Assembly: GCA_016715075.1 (NCBI GenBank)
Contig: JADKBK010000001.1
Span: 426,774-490,773 of the forward strand
Source of the DNA: Bacteroidales bacterium
GTDB lineage: Bacteria > Bacteroidota > Bacteroidia > Bacteroidales > VadinHA17
DNA length: 64,000 nt
Direction of reading: 5' to 3'
Part shown: positions 10,049-20,862 of the stretch, one piece after another
How positions within the stretch are numbered: position 1 is the stretch's first letter
How the letters are laid out: the number at the start of each line of letters is the position of its first letter
The notes under the pieces: generated by a model
The model's input: only the letters and a program-made list of their open reading frames with translations
The model's database searches: none
What the model was told of the DNA's origin: nothing
Made by a program: the position numbers and the translations under genes

Positions 10049-10116
10049 GGATTTTTAGTAGCTTCCTCTTTATTCCATAATGATTATTACTTTTGGCATG
10101 TATAAATAATCATTTT

Positions 10117-10743
10117 ATGCTTCAGTTAATAGACAAGGAGATCGATCCGGAGAATTCATTCATTCTTTTTAATGAAATTATAACCCCTGATAATTTCAAT
10201 GATCATTTCATAACTTATAACAGTCGTTGGAGTGTTGAAGACGGCTGGATTATTGGAAAGAATCCTGAGGAATCAGCAGGAATGGCCATTCTGAAACAAT
10301 TGTTTCCGGGAAATATATTACTCGATTTTGAAGCGGCAACTATTCTGCCTTCAACTCATGATATCAATTTTATGTGGAATGGTGAGTGGAGCGAAACTCT
10401 TAACAGTTGCGGAAATGCATATATTGGCAGCATCTGCGGCTGGTACGGAGCCAGGGTTGGCATTGAAAAGTCACCTGAATACAAACTGGCAGCAACAACT
10501 CCGAATACAAGCTTTGTACCGGGAAGGAGCTACAGGATCCAGGCCGGAAGTATTGATGGCAACTGTTTCATATTTATTGACGGGAAGCTTGCAATTGAAT
10601 TAAATGATCCGGATCCTCTCGATAATACACTCTATTCAAGGGTGGCATTCACTGCATGGAGCAGCTGTATTCGGATTAGAAATATTGTTATCAGGCAGAT
10701 TGAATGGCGACCGCTGGTTATGAAATATCTGCCTGAATATTAG
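10117..10743 (+). CDS. LamG/DUF1080-like concanavalin-fold protein, no signal peptide
   Basis: This 208-residue protein starts at the ATG at 10117; a TTG at 10093 would add eight residues. I cannot assign a named family with confidence. The pattern resembles jelly-roll sugar-binding domains such as DUF1080 or DUF1961. An opening NFNDHFITYNSRWSVEDGWI is followed by an ILLDFEA strand, FVPGRSYRIQAGSIDGNCFI and IDGKLAIELNDPDP, and it ends with a short strand after FTAWSSCIRIRNIVI. No signal peptide or catalytic motif is apparent. It stands alone between a repeat element and the FtsX permease genes. Confidence 0.6.
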   Translation: MLQLIDKEIDPENSFILFNEIITPDNFNDHFITYNSRWSVEDGWIIGKNPEESAGMAILKQLFPGNILLDFEAATILPSTHDINFMWNGEWSETLNSCGNAYIGSICGWYGARVGIEKSPEYKLAATTPNTSFVPGRSYRIQAGSIDGNCFIFIDGKLAIELNDPDPLDNTLYSRVAFTAWSSCIRIRNIVIRQIEWRPLVMKYLPEY

Positions 10744-10900
10744 TAGAGACTGATCCTCCAATTCCCTTATCAGTAATAAACTTTCACTGTTTTCCTGATC
10801 CATATCGGAAAACGTACAATAATTTCATCTCTGACTGACATTTTGGATGCAACATGTTTGAAGGAAATACGTCATTTAGCCGTAACCAAACCTTCACATC

Positions 10901-13276
10901 ATGATAAGTAATTTCTTCAAAATAGCCCTAAGAAATATTTTCAGGCACAAAGGAATCTCATTCATTAATGTAACCGGCCTGGCAGTTGGTCTGGCAGCAT
11001 CTTTGCTTATCCTTTTATGGGTACAGGATGAACTGAGTTTTGAAAAATTCAATCTGAATGCAAAAAACATATACCGTGTCGAAGAGGATCAGTTCTACTC
11101 AGGGGAAAGGTTTCATGTCACTGTAACACCACATCCTGCTGGTCCGGTGTGGAAAGAAAAAATTCCAGAAATAAAAGAGCAGACACGAATACACCCATGG
11201 CTTCCGCGGCTTTTATTCCGGCAGGAAGATAAAGTATACTTCGAAAAATCAATTGTTGCTGCTGATTCGGGTCTCTTCAGGATATTTTCATTCCCGTTTT
11301 TGTATGGAGATCCGGAAACTGCACTAAATTCTCCAAATTCAATTGTACTTACTGAAAAACTGGCTTTAAAGTATTTTGGAAAGACAAATCCAATTGGCAA
11401 ATCGCTTACCCTTGAAAATAAGTTCGAGTTCATGGTGACAGGTGTAATGAAGAACCTCCCACGAAACTCAGAGTTTTCTTTCGAAGGAGTTCTGCCTTAT
11501 TCATTTTTAAAGGAGATAGGAGCTTCCGGAAATTTCTGGGGTGATAATTCAATATTTACATATGTCATGCTTGATAATGAGGCTGACATGAGCCAGATGA
11601 ATAAAAAGCTTACAGATGTTGTACTTGAAAATATTCCGGAAACCAAAACAAAATTTGTGCTATTTCCGCTGCTGGACATACATTTACATGCCAGATGGGG
11701 TTATGGTGATGGGAAGGGACCCATCATAGTCGTATATATCTTTACGATGATAGCTATTTTCGTTCTTCTGATAGCATGTATAAATTTTATCAATTTATCC
11801 ACAGCAAAAGCTTCTTCAAGAGGCAAGGAGATAGGTGTAAAAAAGGTTGCAGGAGCATCCAGGATGTCAATTGTCATTCAGTTTTTGCTGGAATCACTCA
11901 TTATGGTCACTGTGGCTATGGTAATAGCTCTGATTCTTGTGGGACTCTTTATAGGTTTGTTCAATCATGTCTCCGGTAAGCATTTTACATTAGCAGACCT
12001 CTTTCAGAAGCAGTTTGTAATAAGCTATATATTGCTTGGAGTCCTGGCCGGGATCATTTCAGGCATCTATCCTGCATTGTTTCTGTCATCCTTCAAACCG
12101 GTGAGGGTATTAAAGGGGGCAGCTTCTTCCGGCAGAGGGAACGGAAGACTAAGGCAGGTACTCGTTGTTATACAATTTTCTCTTTCAATTCTTATAGGTA
12201 TTGCAGCAATCTTTATGTTCCGACAGCTGAAATTCCTTCAGGACAAAGACCTTGGCTTCAACAAGGATAATCTTATAAGCATACAGATGACGGCTAATAT
12301 GAGGAAGAAATATTATGCCCTTGAACGGGAACTCAGGAAAGAGACCCTGATCCAGGGAGTAACTGCATCGCTGAGTGATCCCCTGAATATTGGGAGCAAT
12401 TCAGACGGTGCAGTATGGGACGGTAAGGAGCCAGGCAAGGATGTGCTTATTGGATTTAATGGGATTGATTATAATTACCTTAAAACAATGCAAATGGAGC
12501 TTGTGGCAGGTCGTGATTTCTCAAAAGATTTTTCAACTGATATTGCCAGAGATACAACAGGTAATTTCCTTGTTAACGAGGAGGTTGCAAAAATAATCGG
12601 AATTGGAAATCCTGTTGGCCATAACTTCAAATTCATGGGTAAAAGTGGGACTATTGTAGGTCTTCTAAAGAATTTCCATTTCCAGGGTGCGGATCAGAAG
12701 ATTCAACCTATGGCCTTTCTCCTGGCAGACACAAATTATCTTAATATTATTCTTATCAGGCTAACTCCGGGTAATATCCCAGGCTCTCTCAAATCTGTTG
12801 AAAAAACATGGAAGAGTGTAATACCCGAGTACCCCCTTGAGTATAATTTTGTAGATCAGGAGTATAAAAACCTCTTTAAATCTCAAATCAGGCTTACAGA
12901 GCTATTGAAATATTTCACAATACTGGCTGTGATTATTGCCAGCCTGGGACTTTACGGACTCTCTTCATACTCAGCCGAACGAAGGACAAATGAAATTGGC
13001 ATTAGAAAAGTTATGGGAGCAGGATCATCCGCCATAATGATTACAATGTGCAGGGAATTTCTTGTGCTGGTTCTGATTTCAATTCTGATTGCTGTTCCTG
13101 TAGGTTGGCTGATTGTATGGAATCTTCTGAAGCAGTTTGCCTACAGGGTTGATATCAATCCACTTATTTTCTGTATAATAGCCATCGGTTCCATCCTAAT
13201 TGCACTGTTAACGGTTAGTTTCCAGGCATATAAGGCAACGGGAATAAATCCCTCCCAGGCACTGAAAGTTGATTAA
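10901..13276 (+). CDS. FtsX/MacB-type ABC permease, two-repeat architecture
   Basis: The 791-residue protein begins with a basic stretch and a membrane helix (FINVTGLAVGLAASLLILLWV). A MacB-type periplasmic domain follows (about 45-280), then three membrane segments near 285-400 containing the FtsX signature (INLSTAKASSRGKEIGVKKVAG). A second helix and periplasmic domain come next, and a final trio of helices begins at LKYFTILAVIIASLGLYGL with SYSAERRTNEIGIRKVMGA. It ends with NPSQALKVD. This duplicated form is typical of Bacteroidota and works with a separate MacB/LolD-type ATPase. No ATPase is adjacent; the nearest is at 20170 on the other strand. It is followed by a paralogue 109 bp downstream. 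Confidence 0.88.
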   Translation: MISNFFKIALRNIFRHKGISFINVTGLAVGLAASLLILLWVQDELSFEKFNLNAKNIYRVEEDQFYSGERFHVTVTPHPAGPVWKEKIPEIKEQTRIHPWLPRLLFRQEDKVYFEKSIVAADSGLFRIFSFPFLYGDPETALNSPNSIVLTEKLALKYFGKTNPIGKSLTLENKFEFMVTGVMKNLPRNSEFSFEGVLPYSFLKEIGASGNFWGDNSIFTYVMLDNEADMSQMNKKLTDVVLENIPETKTKFVLFPLLDIHLHARWGYGDGKGPIIVVYIFTMIAIFVLLIACINFINLSTAKASSRGKEIGVKKVAGASRMSIVIQFLLESLIMVTVAMVIALILVGLFIGLFNHVSGKHFTLADLFQKQFVISYILLGVLAGIISGIYPALFLSSFKPVRVLKGAASSGRGNGRLRQVLVVIQFSLSILIGIAAIFMFRQLKFLQDKDLGFNKDNLISIQMTANMRKKYYALERELRKETLIQGVTASLSDPLNIGSNSDGAVWDGKEPGKDVLIGFNGIDYNYLKTMQMELVAGRDFSKDFSTDIARDTTGNFLVNEEVAKIIGIGNPVGHNFKFMGKSGTIVGLLKNFHFQGADQKIQPMAFLLADTNYLNIILIRLTPGNIPGSLKSVEKTWKSVIPEYPLEYNFVDQEYKNLFKSQIRLTELLKYFTILAVIIASLGLYGLSSYSAERRTNEIGIRKVMGAGSSAIMITMCREFLVLVLISILIAVPVGWLIVWNLLKQFAYRVDINPLIFCIIAIGSILIALLTVSFQAYKATGINPSQALKVD

Positions 13277-13385
13277 CTGAGATGCAACTTTGAAAGATTT
13301 CTGACGTCTTTTGAATGAAAAGCACAGACAGTTTATAATCCAAAATATTGATTTAAGTAAAGCAACCCTATTAATTTCATCAGAT

Positions 13386-15802
13386 ATGTTTAACAATCTA
13401 ATAAAGCATAGTTTCAGGTCTTTTAAAAGACAGCGTGCATACATTATCATCAACGTTCTTGGTCTTTCCATTGGAATTGCCTGCAGCCTTCTGATCGCTC
13501 TTTTTGTTATTAATGAAGCCAGTTACGACAGGTATAATGTTAAGAAAGACAGGATATTCAGAGTTATTCTTAATGGCAAGATAGGCGGACAGGAGATCAC
13601 CGGTTCCTTTACTCCGGCAGTTATGGGTCCTACTCTTCCCAGGGAATTCCCGGAGGTCGAGGACTTTCTCAGGATGGACGGAGTAGGACCTACTGTAGTT
13701 GAGTACGAGAAGCAGACCTTTACTGATAATCATATTGTATCAGCAGATTCCTCATTTTTTAATTTTTTCTCAATTCCTCTGTTGAAGGGTGATCCGGATA
13801 ACGTTCTTAACAGTCCTTACAAAGTTGTTCTTTCTGAATCCACAGCAAAGAAGCTGTTCGGAAGCGTGAATCCAATCGACAAAATGATAAAGATTGGATC
13901 TGATACCACAAGATGGCTTGTCACCGGTGTAATGGGTGATATTCCCGCAAATACTCATTTCGAAGCCAGTATGCTGGCATCATTCCTGACTAATCCGCGG
14001 TCGAAAGAACAGGTGTGGATGAACAATAGTTTCAGCCTGTATATTCTGCTGAAGCCCAACTCAAGCTACAAAACTGTTGATTCCAAATTCAATGATTTAA
14101 TTGTTAAATACGTAGGTCCGGAACTCCAGAAGTATCTCGGTACAACAGTTCAGGAATTTCTCAATAAAGGCAACAAATACAGGTTTTTCCTGCAGAAACT
14201 TACGGATATTCATCTGGACAACACTATTCAGGGAGGATTTAAAGCTCCGAGTGATCCGAAATACCTTATCATTTTCGGTAGCATTGCAATTATGATAGTG
14301 GTTATAGCCGCTATTAATTTCATGAATCTTGCCACTGCCCAGGCCTCGAGGCGGGCAAAAGAAGTTGGCATCAAGAAAATAGGAGGCTCCACAAGAGGCA
14401 TGCTCATTACCCAGTTCCTTTCGGAATCATTTATACTCGCCTTCATCTCCCTGATTATTGCAATGATTTTTATCAGACTGAGTTTGCCTTATTTCAATAA
14501 TCTGCTTGGAACCAAACTAGTACTTAAGCTCTTTGCGGACTGGTACACAATGCCTGCTCTTCTGCTGTTCACTGTTATTGTGGGAATTCTGGCAGGAAGC
14601 TATCCGGCATTCTTTCTCTCCTCCTTCAACCCATACGAAGTACTAAAGGGAAATGCAAAAAACAGTACAAGCAACGGGAAACTCAGAAGAGTCCTTGTCG
14701 TATTTCAATTTGCAGTGTCGATACTTCTTATTGTAGGTACTCTGATAATGAACAGGCAGATAAAATTTATGCTGAATAAGGATGTAGGATTCAAAAAGGA
14801 ACAACTTATTGTCATAGAAAGAGCGCATGTTGTTGGCAACAAGATGAAAGCCTTCAAGGAGAGCGTAAAAAGAATTCGGGGGTGATAAACATTGCAAGTT
14901 CGACTGCGGTCCCCGGCCGTACAAACAATAATAATGGTTATATGATGGAGGGCAGGAAGGACGAAACTTTCCTGATGGCAACCTCCTGGGTGGATTATGA
15001 TTACCTGGATACCTATGGGATGACACTGGCATCCGGAAGGTCATTTAGTGAATCCTTTACTACAGATAACCATGCATGCATCATTAATGAAAGCTCCGTT
15101 AAGAATTTCAGTATCACAGATCTTGAAAAGACAAGGATCCTCAGACCGGGTGAGTCAGGACCTGAACCTATCTCTATTATAGGAGTGGTAAGGAATTTTA
15201 ATTTTGAATCACTTCGTAATCCGATACAGCCTTACATGCTTCTCCTTCAGACAGAGGATAATTACTGGGGATATATCACAGTAAAACTTTCAGCTACCAA
15301 TTATTCAGCTACAATAAATGAGATTGAAAAGATCTGGAAGGATTATTCAGCCAACAGCCCTTTACAGTATTACTTCCTTGATGCTGATTTCGAGGAGATG
15401 TACAGTCAGGAAAAACAGAATGCAAAAATGGCTGTGATCTTTGCTGTACTTGCCATTTTTATTGCATCCCTGGGGCTGTTCGGTTTAACATCATATACTG
15501 TAGAGCAGCGTACTAAGGAAATAGGCGTCAGGAAAGCGATGGGTTCGTCAATTACAGGTATTTATATTGAAATTTCGAAGGAGATCATAATACTTGTATC
15601 AATATCAGCAATCATAGCATGGCCAATAATTTATTTCTACGCAGGAAGATGGCTGGAGAATTTCTATTACAGGATAAACCTTGGAGTTTTTAGCTTTGTT
15701 GCCGGTTTGACAATTGCACTCGGTATTGCAGTTATTACGATAAGCTACAGGGTTTTGAAGGCAGCAAGGGTAAACCCAGCCCAGTCACTGAAATATGAAT
15801 AG
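13386..15802 (+). CDS. FtsX/MacB-type ABC permease, frameshifted at a G run
   Basis: This is a paralogue of the preceding gene. The ATG at 13386 gives the expected MFNNLIKHSFRSFKRQRAY leader; a TTG at 13311 would add 25 atypical residues. The N-terminal helix (YIIINVLGLSIGIACSLLIALFV), periplasmic domain, first FtsX block (ATAQASRRAKEVGIKKIGGS) and second helix are in frame to 14884. The rest, starting VINIASSTAVPG and running to NPAQSLKYE, is one frame over. Making the G5 run at 14878-14882 a G6 restores a single frame (KRIRGVINIASS), so one permease of about 805 residues is expected. The terminal FtsX block SYTVEQRTKEIGVRKAMGSS is intact. Confidence 0.83.
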
Positions 15803-15948
15803 CATAAACTGATTGGATTTTACAGCTGTATGCTGGTAAGGCAGACAGGTTTATTGAGCAAATTCGTATGCTATTTATCATGGCATGATTTGATTATAAA
15901 TGATTTAGCAAAGATAAAATTAGCTATCTTGCTGAAAAGGATTCTGCC

Positions 15949-18103
15949 ATGAAAACCATCTCAGTTTGCATTATTCGGCTCGTCGTACTCTTTTTTTTCG
16001 CAACGCCTCTCATTACAGGGTGCTCAGGACAGAATGATCACAGATCAGCCGGAGCCGGTAAAGATTGGCCAGTCTATCTGGCAGATAATTTCAGCACTCA
16101 TTATTCCAGGCTTGAAGAAATTAACAGGGATAATATTGATCAGCTTGTACCTGTATGGGAATACCAAACAGGAGACGATGTTTCCGGAAACCATACACAG
16201 ATACAGTGCAATCCGATAATCATTGACGGAATATTATATGGCACCTCTCCTGGTCTGAAGGTTTTTGCACTCAATGCGGTTTCCGGTGAAAGGATATGGG
16301 AATTTGATCCTGAACCCGAAAATCCGGTAGCACAAAACGTGAACAGAGGAGTCACTTACTGGCGAAAAGGTAATGACAGGCGCATTCTGTTTACCTCAGG
16401 TACTGGTCTTTTTTCGCTCAATGCTGAGAGTGGAAAATTGATTGAAAGCTTTGGTTCTGCCGGCAGGGTATCGTTAAAAGAGGGATTAGGTGAAAAGTCC
16501 GGAGATCTTTATCTCGTGACAACCACTCCTGGCATAATTTACGGGGATTTAATTATAGTAGGTTCCAGGGTATCTGAAGATTTCGGTGGTGCCCCGGGAT
16601 ATATACGTGCATTCAGCATACCGACGGGAAAACTGGCATGGACTTTCAATACCATACCAAAACCGGGTGAGTTTGGATATGATACCTGGCCGCCTGATGC
16701 CTGGCTGAATGTGGGGGCTGCCAATTCATGGGCCGGCATGAGCCTCGATGAAGCCAATGGAGTTGTTTATATCCCGACGGGTTCGGCAGCCTTCGATTTC
16801 TGGGGCGGTAACAGAAAGGGAGCCAATCTTTTTGCCAATTGTATCCTTGCCCTGAATGCTCAAACCGGGGAACGAATATGGCACTATCAGACTGTTCATC
16901 ACGACCTGTGGGACAGGGATCTGCCAGCGCCTCCAAATCTTGTTACAGTAACTCATAACGGAAAGAAAATTGATGCGGTGGCGCAGATCACCAAATCGGG
17001 TTTTGTATTCATGCTTGACAGGAAAACGGGTGAGCCGTTGTTTCCTGTGGAAGAGCGACCGGTACCAGTCTCTGATCTGGTAAATGAATTGACATGGCCA
17101 TCTCAGCCCTTTCCCACCATCCCGCCTCCATTTGTTCCCCAGATATTCACCCGTGATGAGATAACAAATGTAAGCCCTGAATCACATAAATATGTGGCTG
17201 ATATACTTGATTCTGTCAGGACAGGTGAATTATTCATGCCCCCCAGCACGCAGGGAACCATTATTTTCCCGGGATTCGACGGAGGAGGAGAGGGGCGGAG
17301 CGGCAATTGACCCGCAAAAAGCAATTTTGTTTGTCAATGCAAATGTCATGCCCTGGATACTTAAAATGGTAGAGATCAACAATTCGAAAAATAATAATGA
17401 ATCGGCTGGTGCGATGATCTACAGTGTGCATTGTGCAGTATGCCACGGTACTGAAAGGGAAGGTGACCCAACTGGTACTTACCCTGATTTGAGAAAAGTT
17501 TCTGCAAAATTCAGTAATAAGGAAATTCTAGCATTAATCAACAACGGAAAAAGGTTCATGCCCTCCTTTAAACAGCTTAAGCAGGACGAAAAGGAGGCGA
17601 TTATTGCGTTTCTGAACGGATCTGAGTCCAGGCAGGTTTCCGCGTCAGTGAGACAGGACACCAATCTTCCGGTAGTACCATATACTCATACCGGTTATAA
17701 CCGGTTTCTGGATAAGGAAGGTTACCCGGCAGTAAAACCTCCCTGGGGGACACTATCTGCAATAGATCTGAACAAAGGGATTATACTCTGGCAGGTACCG
17801 CTGGGGGAATATCCCGAATTGACTGCCAGAGGCATCCCGCAGACAGGAACAGAAAATTATGGCGGACCGGTGGTAACGGCGGGAGGTATAGTTTTTATCG
17901 GTGCTTCAAAAGATGAATATTTACGAGCTTTTGATAAGGATACAGGGAAGGAATTATGGAAATATAAACTGCCGGCAGGAGGCTATGCAACCCCAAGCGT
18001 CTACGAGGCTGGAGGAAAACAATATATCGTAATAGCATGCGGCGGTGGCAAAATGGGAACAAAATCAGGCGACAGTTATGTTGCATTCGCTTTAAAAAAA
18101 TAG
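15949..18103 (+). CDS. PQQ-dependent dehydrogenase fused to cytochrome c, one-base frameshift
   Basis: A lipoprotein-type signal ends in PLITGCSGQ. The N-terminal two thirds form a quinoprotein beta-propeller: DWPVYLADNFSTHYSRL opens the first blade, LVPVWEYQTG is a blade motif, and NSWAGMSLDEANGVVYIPTG and VHHDLWDRDLPAPPNLV are signatures of membrane glucose/alcohol dehydrogenases. The frame breaks at about 17293 in DGGGE; one missing T would give GGGEWGGAAIDP, the usual family sequence. A heme-c domain with CAVCH lies near 17430-17445 and the propeller closes at EDEYLRAFDKDTGKELWKY-like repeats to 18103. The enzyme probably oxidises an aldose or alcohol in the periplasm and passes electrons to the respiratory chain. 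No PQQ biosynthesis gene is in the window. Confidence 0.85.
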
Positions 18104-18111
18104 ACAAAAAA

Positions 18112-18141
18112 AGTAGAGACGTTGCATGCAACGTCTCTACT
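18112..18141 (-). terminator. Perfect 30-bp palindrome followed by a T run on the minus strand
   Basis: AGTAGAGACGTTGCA is followed immediately by its exact reverse complement. On the minus strand the hairpin is followed by CTTTTTTTG, the form of a rho-independent terminator for the small gene ending at 18184. It also lies 8 bp after the plus-strand dehydrogenase gene, so it separates two convergent genes. The perfect 15-bp arms are unusually long, and similar palindromes occur as dispersed repeats in other bacteria. Confidence 0.7.
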
Positions 18142-18183
18142 GTGTAATGTTCGGATTATATTGGGTATTTGATTATAAGACTG

Positions 18184-18492
18184 CTAGTACATTCTGTTAA
18201 TAAGCTGGCCGATCTCATCCCTTTTCTTAAGAGGAAAGCTGTGGCTTTTTCCGTCCTTGGTTACTACATTAAGACCCTTGACAGGGAAAAAACCCTTGCT
18301 GTAAAATATAACTTCAAGAATATTGTCGAAAAGAATTTCAAGATTGAATTTCTCTGCCTCCTCTTTTAAAGCTTTAAAATATATTCTCTGATTTGTGACA
18401 ATCAGCTTCCCATCTACTTTATTGTTGTCTATTACCTGGTTTGTGTCACCCGCATTCAGAACTACTTCGTTAGCATTTAATTTTACTGTCAT
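18184..18492 (-). CDS. Small GRAM/PH-like domain protein
   Basis: This 102-residue cytoplasmic protein has no signal or membrane segment. The pattern LNANEVVLNAGDTN...GKLIVTNQRIYFKA...FDNILEVIFY...GLNVVTKDGKSHSFPL matches bacterial GRAM/PH-like domains: a beta sandwich with a tryptophan-poor TNQRIYF strand and a C-terminal helix (KKRDEIGQLINRMY). Such proteins are thought to bind membranes or small ligands, but the role here is unknown. It is divergent from the sigma-54 activator gene at 18630, with 137 bp of shared upstream sequence. Its 3' end abuts a strong terminator-like palindrome. Confidence 0.7.
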   Translation of the reverse strand: MTVKLNANEVVLNAGDTNQVIDNNKVDGKLIVTNQRIYFKALKEEAEKFNLEILFDNILEVIFYSKGFFPVKGLNVVTKDGKSHSFPLKKRDEIGQLINRMY

Positions 18493-18629
18493 GGCTTTGT
18501 GTTTTTATGCTTTTCATATTAAAGACGTGCTTGTGGGACAAATGTTGCATAAAAATTAATAATTTTATAAATTGTCTATTTTTTTGACACATTCTGAATT
18601 TTATTCCGTCTTTTGAAAAAAGATGAAAA

Positions 18630-19994
18630 ATGACAAAGGGGACAATTCTGATCGTCGATGAAAACAGGGGCACTCTGAATGCACTGGAGCAGATTACAAG
18701 GAATGAATTTGACAAAGTCATCACTATTACCGATCCAAACCGTATAAATCAAATACTAAGAAAGAACGATGTGGATATTGTGATGCTCGATATGAATTTC
18801 AAATCCGGCATTCATAATGGTAATGAAGGATTCTTCTGGATGAAGGAGATATTCAGCTATGACAGGAATATCAGTATTGTTATTGTAACAGCATCCGGAG
18901 ATATTGAGCTGGCTGTGAGGGCTATCAGGGAAGGTGCTGCAGATTTTATTCTGAAACCGTGGGATAGTACAAAGCTACTGGCCACAATAAATGTAGCCTG
19001 GCAGCTCAGGCTTTCCAGGCTTGAAGCCAGTACCCTGAAAAAAGATAACCAACTGCTGAAGAAGGAGATTAATAAGGGTTGGGAAAAAATAATTCTTGGA
19101 GCATCACCCACAATGATAAATGTAATGAACATTGTCAGGAAGGTTGCAGGTACTGAGGCCAATGTTCTGATCACTGGGGAGAATGGCACCGGAAAAGAAC
19201 TGGTAGCCAGAGAGATTCATAATCAATCAAAGAGAGCTGGTGAGCTTTTGGTAAGCGTCGATATGGGGTCTATTACCGAGACACTCTTTGAAAGTGAATT
19301 ATTCGGCCATGTGAAAGGTGCATTCACCGATGCAAGGGAAGACCGGAAGGGTAAATTTGAGATTGCTCATAGCGGAACACTGTTTCTCGACGAGATAGGG
19401 AATCTCTCTCTTCAGTCACAGGCAAAGCTGTTGAGTGTCCTTCAGAACAGGTATGTTGTCAGGGTTGGATCCAACAGGCAGATCCCTGTTGATATCAGGT
19501 TAATCTGTGCCACAAACTGCGACCTTATTCAGATGGTCAGTGATGGCAGGTTCAGGGAGGATCTCCTTTACAGGATAAATACAATAATGATAGAAGTCCC
19601 GCCTCTGCGTGACAGGGTTGATGATATTCCAATACTGGCTAATTATTTTCTTCGGGCCGATTCGGAGAGATATGGAAAAGGTGCTTTAAAGATCAGTACT
19701 CATGCGATGGAAAAGCTGGCAAATCATAACTGGCCCGGCAATGTGAGAGAGTTACAGCATTCAATAGAGAAAGCCGTGATAATGTCGGAATCACCTGTTC
19801 TCAAACCGGCCGATTTTGTTTTCCAAAGCTCTTCCAGGAGTGTTGTGCATACTGAATGTACTCTTGATGAGATGGAAAAAAGAATGATCTCAGACAGCCT
19901 GAAGAGATATAACAGCAATATGAGCACTGTTGCGGAAAAGCTTGGAATTACCCGTCAGACACTCTATAACAAAATCAGAAAATACGAATTGTGA
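18630..19994 (+). CDS. NtrC-family sigma-54-dependent response regulator
   Basis: The 454-residue protein has three domains. The receiver (residues 1-125) has the phospho-acceptor in DIVMLDMNF, the Thr in VIVTASG and the Lys in FILKPWD. The AAA+ sigma-54 activation domain (about 150-385) has Walker A GENGTGKE, the sigma-54 contact loop GAFTDA and Walker B GTLFLDEIG. The Fis-type helix-turn-helix is at the C-terminus (MSTVAEKLGITRQTLYNKI). It should activate RpoN promoters after phosphorylation. No histidine kinase gene is adjacent. The convergent efflux operon ending at 20170 has a -24/-12 sequence upstream of its first gene, making it the obvious candidate target. Confidence 0.93.
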   Translation: MTKGTILIVDENRGTLNALEQITRNEFDKVITITDPNRINQILRKNDVDIVMLDMNFKSGIHNGNEGFFWMKEIFSYDRNISIVIVTASGDIELAVRAIREGAADFILKPWDSTKLLATINVAWQLRLSRLEASTLKKDNQLLKKEINKGWEKIILGASPTMINVMNIVRKVAGTEANVLITGENGTGKELVAREIHNQSKRAGELLVSVDMGSITETLFESELFGHVKGAFTDAREDRKGKFEIAHSGTLFLDEIGNLSLQSQAKLLSVLQNRYVVRVGSNRQIPVDIRLICATNCDLIQMVSDGRFREDLLYRINTIMIEVPPLRDRVDDIPILANYFLRADSERYGKGALKISTHAMEKLANHNWPGNVRELQHSIEKAVIMSESPVLKPADFVFQSSSRSVVHTECTLDEMEKRMISDSLKRYNSNMSTVAEKLGITRQTLYNKIRKYEL

Positions 19995-20144
19995 GGGGTT
20001 GTTTGAAAATTCCTCTGTGTTCCTCTGTGTATACCTCTGTGATTCTCTGTGTAATAATAAGTTAGAAACTTACACAGAGGGCACAGAGTTAGCACAGAGG
20101 GCCACAGAGAAAGCTAAAGTAGAAGCATTGACTTTTTAAACAAC
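19995..20144. repeat. Modular hairpin repeat, CTCTGTG core
   Basis: Outer arms GTTGTTTGAAAATTC and GACTTTTTAAACAAC are imperfect inverted repeats. The core repeats CCTCTGTGTT/CTCTGTG on the left and CACAGAG four times on the right, forming an extended imperfect stem around AAGTTAGAAACTT. It separates the convergent activator gene and ABC-ATPase gene and could act as a bidirectional transcription stop. Related cores are at 24601-24780 and 46345-46465. Confidence 0.7.
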
Positions 20145-20169
20145 AATAGAAAGTCTATAGGAAACCCCG

Positions 20170-20844
20170 TTACATAATTTTTTCGGTGACTACCTGGCCG
20201 TCGAACAGGTTAATTACCCTGTGTGCATATCCGGCATCCCTGTCTGAGTGTGTTACCATAATGATTGTTGTTCCCTCTTTGTTAAGTTCGGTAAGAAGGT
20301 TAATTACCTCAATACCATTTTTAGAGTCGAGGTTACCTGTTGGTTCGTCGGCGAGAATCAGCTTGGGATTGGCAACAACTGCCCTGGCTATTGCAACCCT
20401 CTGCTGTTGTCCTCCTGAAAGCTGTTGAGGAAAATGTTTTGCACGATGTGAGATTTTCATCCTTTCAAGTACATCTTCGACTCTTTTTTTCCTCTCGCCT
20501 GATTTCATCTTGAGGTAGATAAGCGGAAGTTCAACGTTTTCATAGACATTGAGTTCGTCAATCAGGTTAAAGCTCTGGAATACGAAACCTATATTTCCCT
20601 TGCGGAAGATAGTCCTGTCGCGTTCCTTCAGGTTGGCTACCTCTGTTCCGTTGAAGATGTAGCTGCCTGATGACGGATTATCGAGCAGTCCGAGTATGTT
20701 AAGAAGAGTGGATTTTCCGCATCCTGAGGGACCCATTACTGCGACATATTCACCCTCTTTAACATTCAGGGTAACTTTATTCAGAGCAGTGGTCTCAACC
20801 TCTTCTGTTCTGAAGATCTTTGTTAAATCAATTGTTTTAATCAT
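20170..20844 (-). CDS. MacB/LolD-type ABC transporter ATPase
   Basis: The 224-residue ATPase has Walker A GPSGCGKST near residue 39, Q-loop FVFQSFNLID, signature LSGGQQQRVAIARA, Walker B LILADEPTGNLD and H-loop IIMVTHSD. The ERDRTIFRKGNIGFVFQ segment and the overall length are typical of the MacB/LolD subfamily that pairs with FtsX-type permeases. It is the last gene of a minus-strand operon with a HlyD-type adaptor and a TolC-like channel. No permease lies in the operon, so the membrane partner must be elsewhere, possibly one of the plus-strand permeases at 10901 or 13386. Confidence 0.93.
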   Translation of the reverse strand: MIKTIDLTKIFRTEEVETTALNKVTLNVKEGEYVAVMGPSGCGKSTLLNILGLLDNPSSGSYIFNGTEVANLKERDRTIFRKGNIGFVFQSFNLIDELNVYENVELPLIYLKMKSGERKKRVEDVLERMKISHRAKHFPQQLSGGQQQRVAIARAVVANPKLILADEPTGNLDSKNGIEVINLLTELNKEGTTIIMVTHSDRDAGYAHRVINLFDGQVVTEKIM

Positions 20845-20862
20845 GACTTTGGATATTAGATG

